Positions 1 to 7,477 of a stretch of DNA of 25,783 nucleotides are shown in pieces. Source of the DNA: Spirochaetaceae bacterium (lineage in GTDB: Bacteria; Spirochaetota; Spirochaetia; B11-G9). How positions within the stretch are numbered: the stretch's first letter is position 1; the number at the start of each line of letters is the position of its first letter. The translations under genes and the position numbers were made by a program. Below the pieces are notes generated by a model. The model was not told the origin of the DNA. It worked only from the letters and a program-made list of their open reading frames with translations, and did not search any database. The stretch is from assembly GCA_030633365.1 (NCBI GenBank), contig DAOVSY010000004.1, positions 1 to 25,783 on the forward strand, given 5' to 3'.

Positions 1-101
1 CAACCCTGGAAATTATAGAAAACAGCGGGCATGTACCCCAGGAAGAAACTCCTGAATTATTTATTAAAGCAATTGAACCCTGGTTGGATTTGAACTTTTA
101 G
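1..101 (+). CDS. C-terminal end of an alpha/beta-fold hydrolase (partial)
   Basis: The frame that begins at base 3 is open from the window edge to a TAG at 99-101. It encodes about 32 residues containing Asn-Ser-Gly-His followed by an acidic stretch and an amphipathic final helix ending in Pro-Trp-Leu. In alpha/beta hydrolases the catalytic histidine sits in a G-H-x-x-x-x-E context shortly before the last helix, and this tail fits that pattern, with the histidine codon at 30-32. The nucleophile and acid residues would lie upstream of the window, so substrate and subfamily cannot be judged. Confidence 0.6.
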   Translation, partial: TLEIIENSGHVPQEETPELFIKAIEPWLDLNF

Positions 102-159
102 ATTTTTTAAACACGATCTCTGCATCTATTTCTCAGGTGTAGAGATATCCTTTTAGTTA

Positions 160-192
160 TTGACAGCTCTTGAATAATTACCTGAATAATTA
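160..192 (+). promoter_or_regulatory. Possible sigma70-type promoter for the 205 gene, with a direct repeat
   Basis: A perfect TTGACA lies at 160-165. The -10 side is poor: AATAAT at 185-190 is 19 bp away. The 10-mer TGAATAATTA occurs twice, at 171-180 and 183-192. Initiation near 197 would leave a leader of only about 8 nt before the ATG at 205, which has no visible Shine-Dalgarno sequence. Confidence 0.4.
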
Positions 193-204
193 GATAAATA
201 CACC

Positions 205-1146
205 ATGTTTCTCAAAGATAAATACAATAAACAAAAAAAATCTCTCAATTTAAATTTATATGCAGATGATGATTCAAAACTATTAAAATCCAATAAAGAT
301 TCTCCTGTTGGTCATGAAGTTCCTCTGGTTGTTTTTGAATATTCAAGAGCCGGAAACCTTCACAAAATGATACTTCCAGTTCTCCCAAAACTAATTAGAG
401 CAATTTCTTCAGCTATGAAAAGCTATAGAGATGTAAAAAAGAACAAAATATCAGATAAAACAAATATTATTTCTGACAATATAAATAAAATTGAAAACTA
501 TGCTAAATCTTTAGGTTGCAGCCAGATTGGATATACAAAAGTTGAAAACTGGATGATTTTTAAGGGAAAGACTATTCTATTTCCTAATGCAATAGTTATT
601 ACAATGGAAATGGATAAAAAAGAGATAGCAAAAGCTCCTGGAAACAGAACCCTCAAAGAAGTTTTTAGAACTTATCAGGATCTAGGTTCAATTGTAAATA
701 AATTAGCTGATTATATTAGAACACTGGGTTTTCAGGCTCAGGCAGGACCAGCACTGGGCGGAGATGTAATTTATCCTGCTCTGGCAGAAGCTGCAGGATT
801 AGGCGCAACAGGACTCCATGGACTTCTAATATCACCTGATACCGGTTCAAGTCAAAGAATTGCAGTAGTTTACACTAATATTGAAAATTTACCTTTTTCA
901 AATAAAAACCCACACCTATGGATAAAAGATTTCTGCAAAGTCTGTAATAAATGTGTTAAAAAATGTCCAGGAGAAGCAATATATTCTGAAAGTGTAAAAA
1001 CAGGAAAATATACAGAATCCCATATAAATATGGAAAAATGTGCAGTTCCTTTTGCAAATGATTTTGGATGTACCGTATGTATTAAGGAATGTGTATTTAC
1101 CAGTAATACCTATTTAAAAATTAAAACTGGATTTTTAAATAATTAG
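205..1146 (+). CDS. Double [4Fe-4S] protein of the QueG / reductive-dehalogenase type
   Basis: The 313-residue protein ends in two cysteine motifs: C244-x2-C247-x2-C250-x3-C254-P, and C279-x9-C289-x2-C292-x3-C296. Together these bind two [4Fe-4S] clusters. Before them is a stretch (about residues 165-225) with Gly-rich and 'GLLISPDTGS' segments that resembles the cobalamin-side region of epoxyqueuosine reductase (QueG) and reductive dehalogenases. Those enzymes use a corrinoid plus two clusters for reductive chemistry. No Tat or Sec signal is visible, so it is probably cytoplasmic. It is shorter than QueG and lacks a HEAT-repeat tail, so I do not name it queG. The start has no good Shine-Dalgarno sequence, and a later Met near residue 57 is possible. 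It may be co-oriented with the downstream carrier by chance, because that gene has its own promoter. Confidence 0.7.
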   Translation: MFLKDKYNKQKKSLNLNLYADDDSKLLKSNKDSPVGHEVPLVVFEYSRAGNLHKMILPVLPKLIRAISSAMKSYRDVKKNKISDKTNIISDNINKIENYAKSLGCSQIGYTKVENWMIFKGKTILFPNAIVITMEMDKKEIAKAPGNRTLKEVFRTYQDLGSIVNKLADYIRTLGFQAQAGPALGGDVIYPALAEAAGLGATGLHGLLISPDTGSSQRIAVVYTNIENLPFSNKNPHLWIKDFCKVCNKCVKKCPGEAIYSESVKTGKYTESHINMEKCAVPFANDFGCTVCIKECVFTSNTYLKIKTGFLNN

Positions 1147-1156
1147 CCTTGCCTAA

Positions 1157-1185
1157 TTGACCTTAACTTAGCATTACTATATATA
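1157..1185 (+). promoter_or_regulatory. Sigma70-type promoter for the TDT carrier gene
   Basis: TTGACC (1157-1162), a 17-nt spacer and TATATA (1180-1185) make a near-canonical promoter. It would start transcription near 1192, about 29 nt upstream of the ATG at 1221. The gene also has an AAGGA at 1210-1214. Confidence 0.6.
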
Positions 1186-1220
1186 TTGGTTTATCTATAT
1201 TTATACTACAAGGAATAAAT

Positions 1221-2291
1221 ATGTCAAATGAACCTATATCAAAATTAAAAGCATTTGTACCATCCTGGCCTTCTGTAATAATGGGCACCGGTGCTTTGAC
1301 AATAGCCCTAAGTCTCGCAGGTAAAGTGCTGCCTTTTTTAAGTTATTTTGCATCTGTTTTTCTTATAATTTCTACAATCATGGCTGTTTTTATACTTGCA
1401 ACATGGTTACTTCGGGTAATTCATCATCCTATGCAACTTTGGGAAGATTTAAAACACCCTGTTACAGGAAGTTTTGTTCCAACAATGCCAATCTCTTTAA
1501 TGATACTGGCTCTTGTATATATCCAGGTGGGACCCGGTCTTATAGGTCAGGATCTTGCTTATAGTGCAGCATGCAGTTTATTCTGGATTGGAACTGCAGG
1601 TATTTATCTTTTCAGCTGGATAATAATTCCTCTGCTTTTTCAGAACGAAAAGGTAAGTTACGATCATGGGACTTTTGGATGGTATATACCCCCGGTAAGT
1701 CATCTCCTTATACCTGTACTTGGATTTGATCTTCTTCATATAACCCATAGCGGTGATCATATCTCAATTATTATGGCTGTTTCACTAATAAGCCTGGGCA
1801 TAGGACTCACTTTATTTCTTCTTGTAGGTGCAAATATTTTTCATAGATATCTCTATGGTTCATCCCCAAAGGGGAAAATGGCTCCAACAATAATGATAGG
1901 TCTTACTCCAACAGCTATTTTGGCTATTATACTGGTCAAAGTAATAGCAATGATACAGATATCTCCTACAAGTATTATCAGTGCTTCTGATCTTGCTCTC
2001 TGGATTGGCCTTCCCCTTTGGGGATTTTCCATGTGGTGGCTTGTTCTCTCTGTAATAAAAATTACTACATTCTTAATTAAAGACAAACCATCATTTTCTT
2101 TAAGCTGGTGGGCAATCACTTTCCCCCTGGGAACCGCTTCAATATCAACTGGAGCCCTGAATAAACTATTAAAGCTTCCAGTTATGGATTCTATCCTTGT
2201 TACAATGACATTATCTCTTCTCGTAATCTGGTTAATTGTAACAGCACTTACACTAAAGGGCTTAAAAAATAGTACAATATTTGAGGATTAA
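1221..2291 (+). CDS. TDT (TehA/Mae1/SLAC1) family membrane carrier
   Basis: The 356-residue protein has about ten hydrophobic segments from residue 18 to the C terminus. Its N-terminal signature P-S-V-I-M-G-T-G-A-L is followed by a His-Pro motif, with further His-Pro and Phe-x-Pro positions in the next helices. This is the pattern of the tellurite-resistance/dicarboxylate transporter family, which includes TehA, yeast Mae1 and plant SLAC1. Family members move small anions such as malate, sulfite, chloride or nitrate through a five-fold arranged helix-pair pore. The actual anion cannot be read from sequence. A clear promoter precedes the gene and an AAGGA box lies seven bases before the ATG. 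Length agrees with the family, and nothing looks truncated. Confidence 0.8.
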   Translation: MSNEPISKLKAFVPSWPSVIMGTGALTIALSLAGKVLPFLSYFASVFLIISTIMAVFILATWLLRVIHHPMQLWEDLKHPVTGSFVPTMPISLMILALVYIQVGPGLIGQDLAYSAACSLFWIGTAGIYLFSWIIIPLLFQNEKVSYDHGTFGWYIPPVSHLLIPVLGFDLLHITHSGDHISIIMAVSLISLGIGLTLFLLVGANIFHRYLYGSSPKGKMAPTIMIGLTPTAILAIILVKVIAMIQISPTSIISASDLALWIGLPLWGFSMWWLVLSVIKITTFLIKDKPSFSLSWWAITFPLGTASISTGALNKLLKLPVMDSILVTMTLSLLVIWLIVTALTLKGLKNSTIFED

Positions 2292-2319
2292 GACAGACAG
2301 GTATACATAATCCAATGGT

Positions 2320-2356
2320 CTTCAATCCAGTGTTGATAATAAATTCAGGATTGAAG
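2320..2356. terminator. Hairpin between convergent genes (possible terminator)
   Basis: CTTCAATCC (2320-2328) and GGATTGAAG (2348-2356) form a perfect 9-bp stem with a 19-nt loop, in the short space between two convergent genes. A small CCC-TT-CGGG hairpin follows at once. There is no clear T-run on either strand, so intrinsic termination is only suggested. Confidence 0.35.
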
Positions 2357-2371
2357 CCCCTTCGGGATTAT

Positions 2372-2941
2372 TTATCTGAAATATTTCTGTTTTACAAAAG
2401 GTTTATAATCAATAAGAATAATAAATCCAAAGAAAATAATGCCATTAAGAAAATATGCTACCTGCATCCACCATGGTCCATGGAAAATATTGAGAATTGG
2501 CCATCCTGGATATTGAGTACCGTAATCAAGATGAATACCTGCAAGATTGTATCCAAAATACTCAACAAAAATTAAGGCAACAGAATAGATGACCGATATT
2601 TTAATCCATTTGGTCCACCAGCTATTTGCATTTATTCGGGAATATAATCCTAAATATGCCAAAAAAAGAAAAATCGGCCAAGCAAGAATAGGAAAAAGGG
2701 AAACACCCCTGAAAGAGTAACTAAAAACATCGGAATAACCCGTATATAATCCTCTTCCTATAAAAATCCAGATCCAGGAAACCAACATTGCAGGGAGAAA
2801 AGCCCATATCCTGTTCCTTTCCATAACAGAGCTAAACAGGACAATCAAACTACAGCCATACAACATTCCAATTTCTTTATTAATAAAAAAAAGAATAAAA
2901 AAGGAGATAACACCTGTAAGCCAAACAGCTCTTTTAATCAT
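2372..2941 (-). CDS. Polytopic membrane protein of unknown function
   Basis: The 189-residue protein has five or six hydrophobic helices, starting directly at the N terminus (Trp-Leu-Thr-Gly-Val-Ile...). A conserved-looking polar loop around residues 127-160 is rich in Glu, Tyr, Trp, Gly and Pro, including a His-Gly-Pro-Trp-Trp segment. The E-Y-F-G-x-N and H-L-D-Y placement faintly recalls carotenoid/lycopene-cyclase-like integral membrane enzymes, but this is too weak to name it. It is transcribed towards the TDT gene and shares the hairpin between them. The 60-nt region before its start contains no convincing Shine-Dalgarno sequence, so the exact start is uncertain. Confidence 0.6.
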   Translation of the reverse strand: MIKRAVWLTGVISFFILFFINKEIGMLYGCSLIVLFSSVMERNRIWAFLPAMLVSWIWIFIGRGLYTGYSDVFSYSFRGVSLFPILAWPIFLFLAYLGLYSRINANSWWTKWIKISVIYSVALIFVEYFGYNLAGIHLDYGTQYPGWPILNIFHGPWWMQVAYFLNGIIFFGFIILIDYKPFVKQKYFR

Positions 2942-3258
2942 ATATTAATCTGTCCAATACCATATTATTTTATTGATTGTATATTCATACACTAAACTAA
3001 TTATATTGTTAAGAGGAAATATAAATTTTCAATCAGATACCAGCGCTATAAATAATCTGAATTGGAAATCACGCCCATATATTTCACCCCATTTGCAAGT
3101 ACTCTTAATTAATGGTATCTTATAAGTGTGTAGGGGCTTTTGACTTACAGTTAACTGCGTTTGTACCTTTCGAATATCAGCCTATTAAAATGTAGACACA
3201 ATTATCGATTGCAGGACAGGGAATACTTATCACTGTTCTACTGTTTCAAGGAGTGAGA
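2942..3258. other. 317-nt intergenic region between divergent genes
   Basis: This AT-rich spacer separates the membrane protein on the minus strand from the KamA-like gene on the plus strand. I see no small gene or stable hairpin. A TTGACT at 3140-3145 has only a weak -10 partner (TGTACC, 3162-3167). The region must hold the promoters for both genes, but I cannot place them. Confidence 0.5.
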
Positions 3259-4608
3259 ATGAGAACTAAATTTAAGGCATATACCTCAAAAAATTTCCAT
3301 GATATAGAGCAGTTAAAAAAACTGTCTCCTGGAATTCTTTTGAGAATGGAAGCTGTTGCTAAGGTTCTCCCATTTCGAACCAATAACTATATAACTGACA
3401 ATCTGATTAACTGGAATAATATCCCTGAAGATCCAATATTTCAGCTTACTTTTCCTCAACCGGAAATGCTTAATGAAACAGACCTGCAGAGAGTTATTAA
3501 ACTTATGCAGGAAGATAGAAGCAAACTTAATGAAGAAGTCAGACGAATACAGATGGAAATGAATCCTCAGCCTGCAGGTCAGCTGGAACTAAATACTCCC
3601 AGTCATAAAGGTACCAAAATTAAAGGTATTCAGCATAAATATAAAGAAACAGTGCTATTTTTTCCTGAACAGGGGCAAACTTGTCATGCATACTGTACCT
3701 ACTGCTTCAGATGGGCTCAGTTTATAGGTATAGATGAACTTAAAATGGCAACCAGAGAATCACAGGAACTTATAGATTATCTGAATAAGAACCCAAAGGT
3801 AACAGATTTACTAATTACTGGCGGTGATCCTATGATTATGAAAACAAAACTTCTTCGAAGGTATATTGAAGATATTATTAAATCGAAACCAGGTGGCCTA
3901 AAAAATATAAGAATAGGAACTAAAGCTCTATCCTATTGGCCCTACAGATTTACAGAAGATGAAGATTCAGAAGATCTAATATCTTTGTTTAAAGAAATAA
4001 TGGCCGAAGGGTTCCATCTTACAATAATGGCTCACTTTACCCATCCTGTAGAAATGGATACTCCTGAGGTCAAAGAAGCAGTAAAAAGAATTCTTTCTAC
4101 TGGTGCTACAATACGATGTCAATCTCCTGTTCTAAAACATATTAACGATGATGCTGATTTATGGGTGGAGATGTGGAGTAAGCAGGTAACAATGGGAATG
4201 ATCCCTTACTATATGTTTGTAGCAAGAGATACAGGACCAAAAGGTTATTTCAACCTTCCATTGGAAGAGACATATGAAATATTCAGCAGTGCATTCAGCA
4301 GGGTTTCCGGCCTTGCAAGAACAGCCAGAGGACCCTCAATGTCTACAAAGTCAGGAAAAATCCTGATTGATGGTATATTAAAAAGAGACTCACATAAATA
4401 CTTTATCCTTAAATACATTCAATCCCGTACACCAGAAATGGTTAACCGTATTTTTCTCGCAAAATATAACCCGGAAGCAGTCTGGATAAATGATCTTGAA
4501 CCTGCATTTAAAGCTGATGAACTCTTCTTTAAATTTGGGGAAAAACACATGCTCATCGATGAAGATAATTTAGATGATGATTTTGATGACGAATATGCTT
4601 TTGCATAG
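3259..4608 (+). CDS. KamA-family radical SAM protein (lysine 2,3-aminomutase-like)
   Basis: The protein carries the radical SAM triad C142-x3-C146-x2-C149 (in CHAYCTYCF), which ligates the [4Fe-4S] cluster that cleaves SAM. It is followed by the glycine motif I-T-G-G-D-P-M. The overall match is to lysine 2,3-aminomutase and relatives, which use PLP to shift an amino group. K367, in the S-G-K-I-L-I-D-G segment, is the best candidate for the PLP lysine, unverified. At 449 residues it is longer than EF-P aminomutase EpmB, and it ends in an acidic tail of Asp/Glu over the last 20 residues. An upstream in-frame GTG at 3253 overlaps the AAGGAG at 3248-3253, so ATG 3259, five bases downstream, is the real start. 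The substrate could be lysine, glutamate or a protein. Confidence 0.8.
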   Translation: MRTKFKAYTSKNFHDIEQLKKLSPGILLRMEAVAKVLPFRTNNYITDNLINWNNIPEDPIFQLTFPQPEMLNETDLQRVIKLMQEDRSKLNEEVRRIQMEMNPQPAGQLELNTPSHKGTKIKGIQHKYKETVLFFPEQGQTCHAYCTYCFRWAQFIGIDELKMATRESQELIDYLNKNPKVTDLLITGGDPMIMKTKLLRRYIEDIIKSKPGGLKNIRIGTKALSYWPYRFTEDEDSEDLISLFKEIMAEGFHLTIMAHFTHPVEMDTPEVKEAVKRILSTGATIRCQSPVLKHINDDADLWVEMWSKQVTMGMIPYYMFVARDTGPKGYFNLPLEETYEIFSSAFSRVSGLARTARGPSMSTKSGKILIDGILKRDSHKYFILKYIQSRTPEMVNRIFLAKYNPEAVWINDLEPAFKADELFFKFGEKHMLIDEDNLDDDFDDEYAFA

Positions 4609-4715
4609 ACATCGTAAAAGCCTCGCATAGAGAAAAGTATAGTAAAAATAAATATTTATATATCTTTACCAAAATATTGTAATTATTAAAAATAATCCTT
4701 GCAAATAGCGACTCT

Positions 4716-4724
4716 TGCTATTAT
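4716..4724 (+). promoter_or_regulatory. Possible extended -10 promoter for the oad operon
   Basis: TGCTATTAT fits an extended -10 (TGn-TATTAT). A TTGCAA lies 14 nt upstream at 4699-4704, which is short spacing for a -35. The 6-bp inverted repeat AATAGC/GCTATT (4704-4709 and 4717-4722) overlaps the -10. The leader would be roughly 95 nt and would include the structured element at 4774-4820. Confidence 0.35.
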
Positions 4725-4773
4725 AGTTACTGCTTCACTGGCTCAATTCCAAATATTGTTTCTAACAAACAAA

Positions 4774-4820
4774 CCTGGTCGTGCGCTTCGCTTACGGCTC
4801 GGCCATGCAACCTAAGGAGG
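4774..4820 (+). repeat. Structured element ending in the oadG Shine-Dalgarno sequence (copy A)
   Basis: The stretch can fold as an outer GGTCG/CGGCC stem with an inner GCG-CTT-CGC hairpin, followed by ATGCA and TAAGGAGG. A second copy at 15268-15312 has the same borders, CCTGGTC at the left and GCTCG-R-C-Y-ATGCA...AAGGAG at the right, but a different inner hairpin. The SD at 4813-4820 stands seven bases before the ATG at 4828. Similarity of structure with changed bases points to a folded RNA or a palindromic repeat family. Confidence 0.5.
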
Positions 4821-4827
4821 ATTTAAA

Positions 4828-5124
4828 ATGATGCTGCAAGGTCTTACATTAACAATCGTAGGTATGTCGGTAGTATTTGTTTTTCTTACCATTCTGGTAT
4901 TTATTATGAAGCTTATGGCAGCTTTTATACCAAAGTATTTTCCGGATGATAATACAAACAAACAGGCTAAATCCAAACAAACTAAAAAAGAATCTATTAA
5001 AAATCAGGAAACTCTCTTACAGAATGCCAATGAGGCATTACCAATTGCGGATAAAGCAATTCCAATGGGAGAAGCAGAGATTGCGGCCGTTATTGCTGCT
5101 GTCAAATCATACTCAAAGATATAG
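4828..5124 (+). CDS. oadG: Oxaloacetate decarboxylase, gamma subunit
   Basis: The 98-residue protein has one N-terminal membrane helix (about residues 5-33, with G-M-S-V-V-F and F-L-T-I-L-V-F), then a short charged linker and an Ala/Ile-rich C-terminal helix (E-I-A-A-V-I-A-A-V-K-S-Y). This is the OadG/MmdD layout, in which the helix anchors the Na+-pumping decarboxylase and the C-terminal tail binds the alpha subunit. It is the first gene of the oad operon and ends 15 nt before oadA, and its TAG stop abuts the oadA ribosome-binding site. A strong TAAGGAGG precedes it. A second Met directly follows the first, but SD spacing favours 4828. Confidence 0.85.
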   Translation: MMLQGLTLTIVGMSVVFVFLTILVFIMKLMAAFIPKYFPDDNTNKQAKSKQTKKESIKNQETLLQNANEALPIADKAIPMGEAEIAAVIAAVKSYSKI

Positions 5125-5139
5125 AAGGGGTAATATAAA

Positions 5140-7398
5140 ATGAAAAAACGAGTCGATTTTATGGTCACAGCTTTTCGTGACGGTTTTCAATCAGTTTACG
5201 GCGCAAGGGTATTTACAAAAGATTTTATACCAGCAGTTGAAGCAGCCGTTGATGCGGGAATTACCCATTTCGAAGCTGGTGGAGGTGCAAGATTCCAATC
5301 TCTGTATTTCTATTGCAATGAAGATGCCTTTGATATGATGGATCAGTTCAGAGCTGCAGTAGGTCCGGATATAAATTTGCAGACCCTTGCCAGAGGTTCA
5401 AATGTTGTTGGTCTTGAATCACAGTCAAGAGATGTTATTGATCTCCATGCAAAGATGTTTACAAAACATGGGATTTCAACTATTCGTAACTTTGATGCTT
5501 TAAATGATGTTAATAATCTTATTTATTCCGGGGAAAGAATTGTAGCAGCCGGTGCAAAACACGAAGTATGTATAACTATGATGGAACTTCCACCAGGTGC
5601 TTCAGGAGCACATGATCCTGAGTTCTATATGGGTGTTTTAAAAAATATTATGGATGCAGGAATTAAATATGATTCAGTCTGTTTTAAGGATGCATCCGGA
5701 ACTTCTGCTCCTGCAAAAGTTTATGAAACAATTAAGCAGGCAAGAGCTCTTCTGGGAGCTGATGCAAGAATTGTTTTCCATAGTCATGAAACTGCAGGAA
5801 CAAGCATAATTACCTACAAAGCTGCTATTGAAGCAGGAGCAAATCAAATAGACCTTTCTATGGCACCAGTGTCCGGGGGAACCAGTCAACCGGATATTGT
5901 TACGATGTGGCATGCACTCCGGGGTACAGATTATGACCTGGATATAGATATTAATAAAATAATGAATGCAGAAGAAGTATTTAAAAACTGTATGAAAGAT
6001 TATTTTATGCCACCCGAAGGGAAGAAGGTCGAACCTCTAATGCCTTTCTCACCAATGCCTGGTGGAGCTCTGACTGCAAATACACAAATGATGCGTGATA
6101 ACGGAATTATGGATAAATACCATGATGTTACAGCAGCTATGGGAGAAGTAATTGAGAAGGGTGGATACGGAACATCAGTTACCCCTGTCTCCCAGTTCTA
6201 TTTCCAGCAGGCATTTAACAATGTAATGTTTGGTCCCTGGAAAAAGATTGCTGATGGTTATGGTAAAATGGTTTTGGGATATTTTGGAAAAACTCCTGTT
6301 GCTCCGGATTCTGATATAATGAAACTTGCAGAAAAGCAGTTAGGTCTCAAACCTACAACTAAAATACCAGTAGATATAAATGATGCTGATCCTGAAAAAG
6401 GGATCAAAATTGCAACAAAAAGACTTGAAGATGCAAAACTACCTGTAAACGATGAAAATATTTTTATATCAGCAACTTGTAAAGATAAGGGTATTACTTT
6501 TCTCCAGGGTAATGCAAAAATCGGAGTTAGAAAAATTGACCCCAATGCTAAGAAAACTGAAACTCCAGCTAAATCTGCAGAGAAGACCCCTACTGATTTT
6601 ACAGTTAAAGTAAATGCAAATGAATATAACGTAGAGATGAAAGGAAATAAAGCCATTGTTAATGGAGTGGAATATAATATTTCTGTAAAAGAAGGCCTTA
6701 GTGCTAAACCAGTGCAAAAGTCAATACAAAAAACAGCTCAGCCAACCCCTGTTAAAACTCCTGCTGTAAAATCAGCTCCTGCATCAGCTTCAGAACCTGT
6801 TCCTGGAGGGAAAAAGAGTATTGAAGCACCTTTACCAGGTATTTTACTAAAAATTCTTAAAAATGTTGGTGACAGAGTAGAAGAAGATGAAGTAATTATG
6901 ATTGTTGAATCCATGAAAATGGAGACAGAAATAAATGCACCTTCATCCGGAACTATAAGCGAACTTCCTATTAAGGAAAACAGTCAGATTGTAGCAGGTG
7001 ATACTCTTGTGGTATTAACAGCAGATGCATCTTCAGCGCCAGCAGCGACTCCAAAGGTTGTTCCTTCAGCACGGACTGCAACTGTACAAAAAGTAGCTCA
7101 GCCTGTGAAAGCTGCACCAGCAGCAAGAACAGCTCCTACACAAAAGACAGCTGCTCCTGCAGAACCTTCATCATCCAGTGGTAAACAGGAAATTATTGAA
7201 GCACCGCTTCCCGGACTTGTTTTAAAAATGGTTAAAAGTGTTGGTGACTCCGTAGAAGAAGATGAAGTAATTATGATTGTTGAATCCATGAAAATGGAAA
7301 CAGAGATAAATTCCACCGCCACAGGAACAATAACAGACATTCCTGTTAAAACAGGTGATCAAATTATTGCCGGCGATACGCTTGCAGTAATTAATTAG
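5140..7398 (+). CDS. oadA: Oxaloacetate decarboxylase alpha subunit with two biotinyl domains
   Basis: The N-terminal carboxyltransferase barrel (about residues 1-450) keeps the pyruvate-carboxylase-type metal and catalytic residues: D14 in R-D-G, K183 in C-F-K-D-A-S-G (the carboxylatable lysine) and H214/H216 in H-S-H-E. It transfers CO2 from oxaloacetate to biotin, and OadB then decarboxylates carboxybiotin and pumps Na+. The barrel is divergent from classical OadA: R-D-G-F-Q-S replaces R-D-A-H-Q-S and G-G-G-A-R-F replaces W-G-G-A-T-F. After a small domain and an Ala/Pro/Lys linker come two biotinyl domains, each with E-S-M-K-M-E-T, with biotin lysines K593 and K718. At 752 residues it is about 150 longer than usual, and the second biotinyl domain accounts for this. 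AAGGGG at 5125-5130 is the ribosome-binding site. Confidence 0.88.
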   Translation: MKKRVDFMVTAFRDGFQSVYGARVFTKDFIPAVEAAVDAGITHFEAGGGARFQSLYFYCNEDAFDMMDQFRAAVGPDINLQTLARGSNVVGLESQSRDVIDLHAKMFTKHGISTIRNFDALNDVNNLIYSGERIVAAGAKHEVCITMMELPPGASGAHDPEFYMGVLKNIMDAGIKYDSVCFKDASGTSAPAKVYETIKQARALLGADARIVFHSHETAGTSIITYKAAIEAGANQIDLSMAPVSGGTSQPDIVTMWHALRGTDYDLDIDINKIMNAEEVFKNCMKDYFMPPEGKKVEPLMPFSPMPGGALTANTQMMRDNGIMDKYHDVTAAMGEVIEKGGYGTSVTPVSQFYFQQAFNNVMFGPWKKIADGYGKMVLGYFGKTPVAPDSDIMKLAEKQLGLKPTTKIPVDINDADPEKGIKIATKRLEDAKLPVNDENIFISATCKDKGITFLQGNAKIGVRKIDPNAKKTETPAKSAEKTPTDFTVKVNANEYNVEMKGNKAIVNGVEYNISVKEGLSAKPVQKSIQKTAQPTPVKTPAVKSAPASASEPVPGGKKSIEAPLPGILLKILKNVGDRVEEDEVIMIVESMKMETEINAPSSGTISELPIKENSQIVAGDTLVVLTADASSAPAATPKVVPSARTATVQKVAQPVKAAPAARTAPTQKTAAPAEPSSSSGKQEIIEAPLPGLVLKMVKSVGDSVEEDEVIMIVESMKMETEINSTATGTITDIPVKTGDQIIAGDTLAVIN
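6877..6923 (+). repeat. 47-nt exact direct repeat in oadA, copy 1
   Basis: These 47 bases, which encode the biotin-attachment hairpin around K593, recur without a mismatch at 7252-7298. The period is 375 bp, or 125 codons. Flanking domain sequence is clearly more diverged, so the identity exceeds what protein conservation alone needs. Confidence 0.9.
7252..7298 (+). repeat. 47-nt exact direct repeat in oadA, copy 2
   Basis: This is the second copy of the repeat and encodes the attachment site around K718. Recombination between the two copies would delete exactly one biotinyl domain in frame. Confidence 0.9.
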
Positions 7399-7403
7399 GG
7401 AGA

Positions 7404-7460
7404 ATGATAAAAATGATTATGAATTATTATAATGCGATAAAATCTATCACTTTTTATCAT
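7404..7460 (+). promoter_or_regulatory. Inverted repeat and tiny reading frame in the oadA-oadB gap
   Basis: ATGATAAAAA (7404-7413) and TTTTTATCAT (7451-7460) are perfect 10-bp inverted repeats around a 37-nt loop. The left arm also starts a 28-codon frame (7404-7490) that runs into oadB and stops just inside it. AGGGAG at 7397-7402 is too close to the first ATG but 10 nt from the in-frame ATG at 7413. The structure could tune oadB expression by hairpin formation or translational coupling. Function is unproven. Confidence 0.4.
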
Positions 7461-7477
7461 CTTGCAGGGGATTTCAA

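Noticed and set aside
2315..2575. Plus-strand open frame after the TDT gene
   Set aside because: It overlaps the end of the 189-residue membrane protein on the other strand and has no recognisable protein pattern.
3253..3258. GTG start for the KamA-like gene
   Set aside because: The GTG overlaps the AAGGAG that serves the ATG at 3259.
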